Positions 1 to 4,010 of a stretch of 7,901 bases of DNA are shown one piece after another (the stretch's first letter is position 1; each line of letters opens with the position of its first letter). The position numbers and the translations under genes are program-made. A model generated the notes under the pieces. The model saw only the letters and a list, made by a program, of their open reading frames with translations. It did no database searches and was not told where the DNA came from. Source of the stretch: an uncultured Clostridium sp. (GTDB taxonomy: Bacteria; Bacillota; Clostridia; TANB77; CAG-508); contig USEM01000031.1 of assembly GCA_900553695.1 (NCBI GenBank), positions 1 to 7,901 of the forward strand, read 5' to 3'.

Positions 1-15
1 TTATATATAAAATTT

Positions 16-22
16 AAGGAGG
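16..22 (+). promoter_or_regulatory. Ribosome binding site of hpf
   Basis: A perfect AAGGAGG lies 7 nt before the ATG at 30 and fixes the start of hpf. The promoter lies outside the window. Confidence 0.85.
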
Positions 23-29
23 AAAACGT

Positions 30-557
30 ATGAACGTAACAATTTTAGGAAAAGATTTAACAGCCACAGAGGCTATAAAGGACTATGTAGACAAAAAAAT
101 GGATAGAATCCAAAAATATTTTGGAGAAGATTTTGATGTATCAATTACATTTAGAACAGAAAGAAATGAACAAATAGCAGAAATGACAGTAAAATCTACA
201 GCAGGAGTATTTAGAGCAGTTACAGCACACAACGATTTATATGCATCTATCGATAAAGACTTTGATATAATCGAAGGTCAAGTTAGAAAAATGAAAACAA
301 AGAAAGATAGAGCAAACAAAGAAGATTCAATTAAAAACTTACCAGTAGATGTGAATGAAGCTGAAATAGAAGGAGAAATAATTAAAACAGTTTATTATGA
401 CCTAAAACCTATGACTCCAGAAGATGCTGTACTAAAATTACAAGAAAAACCAACAGATAGATTTGTAACATTTATAAATTCAGAAACAAACAAAGTTAAT
501 GTATTATTCAAATTAAAGGATAATAAGAATTTTGGACTTTGCGAACCTGACGTATAG
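30..557 (+). CDS. hpf: Long-form ribosome hibernation promoting factor (HPF)
   Basis: This 175-aa cytoplasmic protein binds the 30S decoding region in stationary phase. In the long form it also pairs ribosomes into inactive 100S dimers. The N-terminal ~100 residues match the HPF/RaiA fold: MNVTILGKDLTATEAIKDYV opening, then a KKMDRIQKYF helix and an alternating-strand region. A charged linker (about 95-115) leads to the C-terminal dimerisation domain, seen as YDLKPMTPEDAVLKL and F-x-N-x-E-T-N-K-V-N-V-L-F, ending in FGLCEP. This matches the usual YGLIEP end of long HPFs, so the gene is complete. Length is near the usual 170-190 aa. The start is fixed by the AAGGAGG 7 nt upstream. The TAG stop overlaps the first bases of the long hairpin at 556-680, which may end this transcript. 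Family assignment is firm; the 100S role follows from the family. Confidence 0.95.
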   Translation: MNVTILGKDLTATEAIKDYVDKKMDRIQKYFGEDFDVSITFRTERNEQIAEMTVKSTAGVFRAVTAHNDLYASIDKDFDIIEGQVRKMKTKKDRANKEDSIKNLPVDVNEAEIEGEIIKTVYYDLKPMTPEDAVLKLQEKPTDRFVTFINSETNKVNVLFKLKDNKNFGLCEPDV

Positions 558-684
558 GTTTGAAAGATAATTGCATTTGGCGTTATTAAAATTGAGACTG
601 AAAATCCTCAACGTATTTCAATATGCCTCCGGTTTTCAGCTCAATTTTGCCTAGCCAAATATCAATTCTTTTTTAAACCTTTTT
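556..684 (+). other. Long imperfect hairpin between hpf and rpiA; possible terminator, structured RNA or MITE-like repeat
   Basis: Hand folding gives one almost continuous arm: 556-567 with 669-680 (12 bp, two G-U), 569-573 with 663-667, 575-581 with 654-660, 588-596 with 640-648 (9 bp), 598-604 with 633-639, and an apical hairpin 612-616 with 621-625 closed by UUCA. That is about 45 bp over 125 nt. A short T-run at 680-684 follows, so it could terminate hpf. It is much longer than an ordinary terminator, however, and its internal loop carries CCTC and GCCTCC, which resemble anti-Shine-Dalgarno sequence. I see no convincing target-site duplication. The function is unknown. Confidence 0.6.
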
Positions 685-689
685 ATAAT
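684..689 (+). promoter_or_regulatory. Possible -10 box for rpiA (weak)
   Basis: A TATAAT hexamer lies just after the long hairpin, about 70 nt before rpiA. No convincing -35 box is visible 16-18 nt upstream, because that region is the 3' arm of the hairpin. rpiA may instead be read from upstream of hpf. The 692-760 leader holds only short pairings (for example AGCC 693-696 with GGCT 711-714). Confidence 0.25.
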
Positions 690-748
690 ATTAGCCCATC
701 ACAATCATGAGGCTTATGCTCAATGAGTAATTGCAATCTCAAATAGAA

Positions 749-757
749 GAGGGGGAG
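749..757 (+). promoter_or_regulatory. Ribosome binding site of rpiA
   Basis: The purine-rich GAGGGGGAG lies 4 nt before the ATG at 762. It is the only good Shine-Dalgarno near the start. Confidence 0.7.
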
Positions 758-761
758 TTAA

Positions 762-1457
762 ATGGACTGGAATAAAGATGTTATTCAAAAATTAGAATGG
801 AATGGCGAAATAAGTAATTTAAAAGAAAAACAAAAAATTGCTGATAAAATAGCACTATTAGCAAAAGATGGAGATGTAATTGGCGTTGGCTCAGGTTCAA
901 CATCTTTCCTAGCTATTCAAGCTATTGCAAAAAGAATGAAAGAAGAAAACTTAAAAATAAAAGCAATTCCAACTTCAAAAGAATTAGGTATGGTATGCAA
1001 TTATTTAGGAATTCCAACAGAAACCTTGCTTACAGCTAAACCAGATTGGTGCTTTGATGGAGCAGACGAAGTAACTCCGGAAAAATGGATTGTAAAAGGA
1101 AGAGGAGCTGCAATGTTTAGAGAAAAGCTAAATATTGCAAATGCTAAAAAAACATACATTTTAGTAGATAGCAGTAAATTTGTAAGCAGACCATGTGAAA
1201 AGTTCCCAATTCCAATAGAAGTATTTCCAGACAGTTTGTATGCAGTTAAAGAAAAATTACTAGAACTAGGTGCAACAAGCTTAGAACTACGTCTAGCAAA
1301 GAAAAAAGATGGTCCAGTAATTACTGAGAATGGGAACCTAATTATAGATGCAAAATTTGAAAATGTTGATGAAACATTTGAAAAGAAACTAAAAAGTATA
1401 GTTGGAGTTATAGAAACAGGATTATTTATTGGATACAATGTTGAAATAATAAATTAA
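762..1457 (+). CDS. rpiA: Ribose-5-phosphate isomerase A
   Basis: This 231-aa cytoplasmic enzyme interconverts ribose 5-phosphate and ribulose 5-phosphate in the non-oxidative pentose phosphate pathway. The RpiA signatures are in order: a phosphate-binding GVGSGSTS loop (about 41-48), DGADE (99-103) with the catalytic-site aspartates, and KGRGAAMFREK (112-122) carrying the catalytic Glu (E121) and an active-site Lys. A C-terminal GVIETGLFIG strand follows. The middle motif reads KGRGAA where KGGGGA is more common, a tolerable variant. Length is typical. It follows hpf in the same direction with a 204-bp gap filled by the long hairpin, and is closed by its own strong terminator, so it probably ends a transcription unit. 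Codon use is AT-rich like hpf and asnS. Confidence 0.95.
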   Translation: MDWNKDVIQKLEWNGEISNLKEKQKIADKIALLAKDGDVIGVGSGSTSFLAIQAIAKRMKEENLKIKAIPTSKELGMVCNYLGIPTETLLTAKPDWCFDGADEVTPEKWIVKGRGAAMFREKLNIANAKKTYILVDSSKFVSRPCEKFPIPIEVFPDSLYAVKEKLLELGATSLELRLAKKKDGPVITENGNLIIDAKFENVDETFEKKLKSIVGVIETGLFIGYNVEIIN

Positions 1458-1463
1458 GAACAA

Positions 1464-1508
1464 AAAATATGAAGTAAACAAAATTAATTTTACTTCATAT
1501 TTTGCTTT
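1464..1508 (+). terminator. Rho-independent terminator of rpiA
   Basis: A 15-bp perfect stem pairs 1464-1478 with 1489-1503 around a 10-nt loop, 6 nt after the rpiA stop. The stem is AT-rich and its 3' arm ends in TTTT, followed by GCTTT. The -35 box of the next gene overlaps the end of this hairpin. Confidence 0.85.
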
Positions 1509-1530
1509 AATTATGTAAATATGGTATAAT
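1502..1530 (+). promoter_or_regulatory. Sigma-A promoter with extended -10 for the 91-aa gene
   Basis: TTGCTT (1502-1507), a 17-bp spacer and TATAAT (1525-1530), with TGG directly before the -10. The start of transcription should fall near 1537, giving a leader of about 40 nt. Confidence 0.8.
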
Positions 1531-1574
1531 AAGTATGTAATACTTAAATTTTAAGAACTTAAGGAGGAAAAATC

Positions 1575-1850
1575 ATGAAAGAGAAGGTTCAAACTATGGA
1601 AATCATTCCTGCAGAAGTAGCAAGAAAAAGAACAGACACGGCTTTGACCGCACGGAGACTGAATGAAATCATGGTAAAAATCTCAAGAAAAATTCAGGAA
1701 ACTGCAAAAGGCGAATACCATGATGACGAGTATTCTTTGGAACTCTGTTACAACGAGGAACAGATTGAGATGGTTCGAGTTGATCTCGAAAATCTCGGAT
1801 ATCGCATCATCCAAAAGGAAACCGAAAACAGATTTTACCTTTCATGGTAA
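1575..1850 (+). CDS. Uncharacterised small protein, 91 aa, in its own transcription unit
   Basis: I do not recognise this protein. It is charged and soluble, with no signal peptide or membrane segment. A basic, probably helical N-terminal half (ARKRTDTALTARRLNEIMVKISRKIQ) is followed by an acidic half (GEYHDDEYSLELCYNEEQIEMVRVDLENLGYRIIQK, shown only as a general description of composition: strand-helix-strand-like). The start is fixed by AAGGAGG (1560-1566), 8 nt before the ATG. It has a private promoter and a strong terminator, so it is monocistronic. Its base composition is clearly less AT-rich than its neighbours and it uses CGG, CGC, CTC and ACG codons that hpf, rpiA and asnS avoid. This suggests acquisition by transfer. 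Codon 27 is an in-frame CGG in the context GCA-CGG, where a +1 shift would reach TGA after two codons, so it must be read normally. Confidence 0.8.
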   Translation: MKEKVQTMEIIPAEVARKRTDTALTARRLNEIMVKISRKIQETAKGEYHDDEYSLELCYNEEQIEMVRVDLENLGYRIIQKETENRFYLSW

Positions 1851-1854
1851 ACCT

Positions 1855-1890
1855 AAAACCACTGCCAAGAATTTGGCAGTGGTTTTTATT
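1855..1890. terminator. Rho-independent terminator after the 91-aa gene, possibly bidirectional
   Basis: A 14-bp perfect stem (1855-1868 with 1873-1886) closes on a GAAT loop, 4 nt after the stop, with a T-run at 1883-1887. On the other strand the stem end also gives a short T-run, and the convergent pseudouridine synthase ends at 1890, so it may stop both transcripts. Confidence 0.92.
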
Positions 1891-2781
1891 TAAGTAATGG
1901 TTTTTATATTTACAAATTTAAAATCACTTGGTATAGGTGCAGTTAATGTTAATCTTTTACTAGAAATAGGGTGAATATACGATAGTCTATATGCATGAAG
2001 TGCTTGTCTATAAATTAAATGAGAACTTGCACCATATAAAGTATCACTTAAAAGTGGGTGACCAATATGTGCCATATGTACACGTATTTGATGTGTTCTT
2101 CCGAGTTTCAAGAATACATTTAACAACAGTAAAATTAGAAGAACTTTGTAAAACTTCATAATGTGTAATTGAGGAATCTCCAAGAGGAGAAACACACCTT
2201 TCTATTATGCTATTTTCTTTTCTAGCAATAGGGCAATTTATAGTTCCTTTTGAATTTTCAAACACACCATCACAAATAGCAATATATTCTTTAGTAAATT
2301 GTTTGCATTTCATTTGCCTTATTAAACATTCCTGAACATATTCATTTTTTGCAAATACAACAAGCCCAGAAGTATCTTTATCTAGTCTATTTACAGGACG
2401 AATTTTCCTTTTTAAACCAATTTCATCAAAATAATACCTAACTCCATTAGATAAACTATCTTCAAAATGGTCCATAGAAGGGTGAACAGGAAACCCGCTT
2501 GGTTTGTTCACAACAAGTAAAGCATCATCTTCAAAAACAATATCAAGAGGCATTTTAGTTGGAACAATATTTGAATTATCCTCAATAAAATCAATATTAA
2601 TTGTAACAACATCACCCACATTCAAAACCAAACGAACAGAAGCCTTTTTACCACTTACAAAAAGCCTATCATTCATTTTTAACTTAGCAAGCAATCTATC
2701 AGAAGTTTGGAAATGCACTTTTATAAGTTCCTTCAAATTTGTAAATTTATCATTTTCTTTTATTTTATATTCTAAAATCAT
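1890..2781 (-). CDS. RluA-family 23S/tRNA pseudouridine synthase, interrupted by a +1 frame change at an in-frame CGG
   Basis: RluA-type enzymes convert uridine to pseudouridine in 23S rRNA or tRNA. In frame order from the ATG at 2781: an S4-like RNA-binding segment (about 15-60, ending VLNVGDVV), VNKPSGFPVH (91-100), the catalytic motif NRLDKDTSGL (131-140) with D134 as the expected nucleophile, then the family's ETGRTHQIRVH motif. The frame breaks inside that last motif. The first frame reads ILET then Arg (CGG, codon 227, plus-strand 2101-2103) and runs out of homology to a stop at 2044. Skipping one base restores GRTHQIRVHMAHIGHPLLSDTLYG and continues to the stop at 1890. The restored length is 296 aa, normal for the family. 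The extra base is the C of ACT-C-GGA, not part of a homopolymer. It may be a disrupted gene, a sequence error or a recoding site. The exact RNA target cannot be named. GAGG (2786-2789 read on minus) sits 4 nt before the ATG. Confidence 0.88.
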
Positions 2782-2797
2782 AAAACCTCACATAAAA

Positions 2798-2806
2798 ATA
2801 ATACCA
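2798..2806 (-). promoter_or_regulatory. Candidate extended -10 for the pseudouridine synthase
   Basis: On the minus strand the sequence reads TGGTATTAT, an extended -10. No clear -35 is seen. A start about 7 nt downstream would leave a leader of only about 10 nt holding the GAGG site. Confidence 0.4.
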
Positions 2807-2854
2807 CAAAAAGGCTAAAAAGACTATAATTTTATGGTAAATTGGTAAAATATG

Positions 2855-2863
2855 TGGTATACT
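2855..2863 (+). promoter_or_regulatory. Candidate extended -10 promoter of the toxin-antitoxin operon
   Basis: TGGTATACT is an extended -10 box about 27 nt before the antitoxin ATG. The hexamer 17 bp upstream (TGGTAA, 2835-2840) is a poor -35, which fits reliance on the extended -10. ATGGTAAATTGGTAAAATATGTGGTAT repeats a TGGTA word three times and may hold an operator for autoregulation; this is a guess. (Repeat units at about 2834, 2842 and 2855.). Confidence 0.45.
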
Positions 2864-2889
2864 AATTAATAGGAAGGAGAGTGAATTTT

Positions 2890-3171
2890 ATGAGTGAAGA
2901 GTTTAAACAAACATTGGTAGACATAAACAATATCTCATACCATCTAAGCATAGAGGAAGCAAAAAGAATAGAAAAAATTGCTGAAAAGTTTCTAGATATC
3001 AAGCTTTTAGAAACAATGCCAGAATTACAAACAGATGAGCTAGAAGAGATGGACGTAACAGAAAAATTGTTATTATTAAATGAATATTCTTTATCAGACG
3101 AAGAACGAGCAAAAGAAAATAACGAAGCAATTCCTCTAGAAGATATTTTGAAAGAGGAGGGGTTAATTTAA
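2890..3171 (+). CDS. Probable antitoxin partner of the RelE-like toxin, 93 aa
   Basis: This small acidic protein sits directly upstream of a RelE/ParE-fold toxin gene. The stop codon (3169-3171) abuts the toxin ATG (3172), the usual antitoxin-first arrangement. The C-terminus, AIPLEDILKEEGLI, resembles the closing helix of Phd/RelB-type antitoxins that wraps the toxin. The N-terminal part (SIEEAKRIEKIAEKFLDIKLLETM) is helical and has no DNA-binding motif I can name. The ATG at 2890 is preferred over the in-frame GTG at 2881 because AAGGAG (2874-2879) lies 10 nt before the ATG but only 1 nt before the GTG. Expected role: neutralise the toxin and perhaps repress the operon. The family is not identified and the call rests on context and the C-terminal motif. 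Confidence 0.7.
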   Translation: MSEEFKQTLVDINNISYHLSIEEAKRIEKIAEKFLDIKLLETMPELQTDELEEMDVTEKLLLLNEYSLSDEERAKENNEAIPLEDILKEEGLI

Positions 3172-3424
3172 ATGAATTACATTATAAATGTTAAGAAAAA
3201 GGCTAAGAAATTTATTGATAAACAACCCCTCTTTCAAAGAAAACGAATTTACGAAGCGATTGAAAAATTACCAAATGGAGATGTAAATGGACTTGTTAAT
3301 TATCCTAATACATATAGACTAAGGGTTCGGAGATTACAGAATAATCTTTGAGTGGTATGAACATGAAATTATAATTAGTGTAATAGGAGTCGATAATAGA
3401 GGCGACATTTACAAAAAACTTTAG
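3172..3424 (+). CDS. RelE/ParE-fold toxin, interrupted by a +1 frame change at an in-frame CGG
   Basis: The restored protein is 83 aa, typical of RelE-type toxins, which usually cleave mRNA in the ribosomal A site. The first frame starts MNYIINVKKKAKKFIDKQP, includes ALEKL-like IYEAIEKLPNG, and reaches YRLRV before codon 53, CGG (3328-3330). After that it soon stops at TGA (3349-3351), giving 59 aa. Skipping the C restores the hallmark R-V-G-D-Y-R-I-I-F-E strand, then ISVIGVDNRGDIYKKL and the stop at 3422-3424. This matches the family pattern Y-R-(I/L)-R-V-G-D-Y-R-I-(I/L)-Y and H-R-x-x-(I/V)-Y. The break removes the catalytic C-terminal half, so the 59-aa product should be inactive. GAGGAGGGG (3154-3162) inside the antitoxin end is the ribosome binding site. 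It is either a decayed toxin, a sequence error, or a toxin whose synthesis needs +1 recoding. Confidence 0.85.
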
Positions 3425-3488
3425 TTCAAAAAAGTTTAAATCAAAATCAAATTCTGCTAATTCTAAGTAGAGAAAATCCAGTAAAATA

Positions 3489-3517
3489 TTGAAAAAATAG
3501 GTAAATAATGGTATAAT
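3489..3517 (+). promoter_or_regulatory. Sigma-A promoter with extended -10 for the 93-aa gene
   Basis: TTGAAA (3489-3494), a 17-bp spacer and TATAAT (3512-3517) with TGG just upstream. The start should be near 3524, giving a leader of about 60 nt. Confidence 0.8.
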
Positions 3518-3525
3518 ATTTACAT

Positions 3526-3544
3526 AATGCATTTTGCATTTTTT
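3526..3544 (+). other. Small hairpin plus T-run in the leader of the 93-aa gene
   Basis: AATGCA (3526-3531) pairs with TGCATT (3535-3540) around TTT and is followed by TTTT. It looks like a tiny terminator right after the predicted start. With only 6 bp, mostly A-T, it may be chance. Confidence 0.3.
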
Positions 3545-3582
3545 AGCTTATCCATATATGAGTATTGAAAGGGGAATTAAAC

Positions 3583-3864
3583 ATGCACACAGTTGAAACA
3601 AAGCTCCGATTTGAAAAGATTCCGTTCAGTGACGGGAAAAGAAAGGACGTTGTTGCAACTATTGTAACAACGGAAGAACTGACCCTTGATGATATCAAAA
3701 TCATCGCACATTATGGACAAAAAGTAATAGGTGGACCAAGAGCAAAAACATTTGCTCAAGTTCTTAAGGAGAGCACAAGCAAGATGAAGGCACCAACCTC
3801 AACAGCAATTAAAAACATGAACTTGCTGAGCAAGTTGGTAACCTTTTCTTACCAAGTGGTATAA
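3583..3864 (+). CDS. Uncharacterised small protein, 93 aa, in its own transcription unit
   Basis: I do not recognise this protein. It is basic and soluble, without signal or membrane segment. The first half looks like alternating strands (HTVETKLRFEKIPF, RKDVVATIVTTEE), then LTLDDIKIIAHYGQKVIGG and a Lys/Ser-rich helical tail ending LLSKLVTFSYQVV. The ATG at 3583 is chosen over the in-frame TTG at 3565 because GGGGA (3571-3575) lies 7 nt before the ATG and inside the longer reading. Like the 91-aa gene it has an extended -10 promoter, is monocistronic, ends in a strong hairpin, and is less AT-rich than its flanks (codons such as CTC, CCG, GAC and ACG). The shared design suggests both are recent acquisitions or conserved orphan cassettes. 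No function can be assigned. Confidence 0.78.
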   Translation: MHTVETKLRFEKIPFSDGKRKDVVATIVTTEELTLDDIKIIAHYGQKVIGGPRAKTFAQVLKESTSKMKAPTSTAIKNMNLLSKLVTFSYQVV

Positions 3865-3869
3865 GCCTG

Positions 3870-3906
3870 TTTACCCCAGCTTCTAAATAGAGCTGGGGTA
3901 AATTTT
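3870..3906 (+). terminator. Rho-independent terminator of the 93-aa gene
   Basis: A 12-bp perfect stem (3870-3881 with 3891-3902) has a CCCC/GGGG core and a 9-nt loop, followed by TTTT (3903-3906). It starts 6 nt after the stop codon. Confidence 0.9.
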
Positions 3907-3936
3907 GTAAAATTACAAAAAAGCATAAAAAACTAC

Positions 3937-3966
3937 TTGACAGGGAAATACAAAATGATATATATT
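3937..3966 (+). promoter_or_regulatory. Sigma-A promoter of the pilin/FGE gene
   Basis: A perfect TTGACA (3937-3942) is followed by TATATT (3961-3966, spacer 18 bp) or the overlapping TATATA (3959-3964, spacer 16 bp). AAGGAGG (3996-4002) precedes the GTG start. Confidence 0.75.
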
Positions 3967-4010
3967 ACTGTTGTAAATTATTCTAAAGAAAATCAAGGAG
4001 GAAGTTTAAA

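Noticed and set aside
556..680. Definite MITE insertion
   Set aside because: The terminal inverted arms are good, but no target-site duplication is evident and hpf ends naturally, so only a possibility is recorded.
1001..1438. 145-codon open frame antisense to rpiA
   Set aside because: It is a shadow of a well-supported gene, with no ribosome site and low-complexity Ser/Phe-rich translation.
1636..1660. A fourth CGG frameshift in the 91-aa gene
   Set aside because: The CGG at 1653-1655 follows GCA, not NNT, and a +1 step would give Gly-Asp-stop while the zero frame stays open to a well-placed terminator.
2504..2818. 104-codon open frame antisense to the pseudouridine synthase
   Set aside because: It mirrors conserved coding sequence on the other strand and has no start signals.
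2881..2889. GTG start at 2881 for the antitoxin
   Set aside because: The AAGGAG site would be only 1 nt away; the ATG at 2890 has proper spacing.
3903..3920. TTTTGTAA-AA-TTACAAAA palindrome as an operator
   Set aside because: It overlaps the U-tract of the preceding terminator and is A/T-only apart from one pair; chance in this composition is likely.
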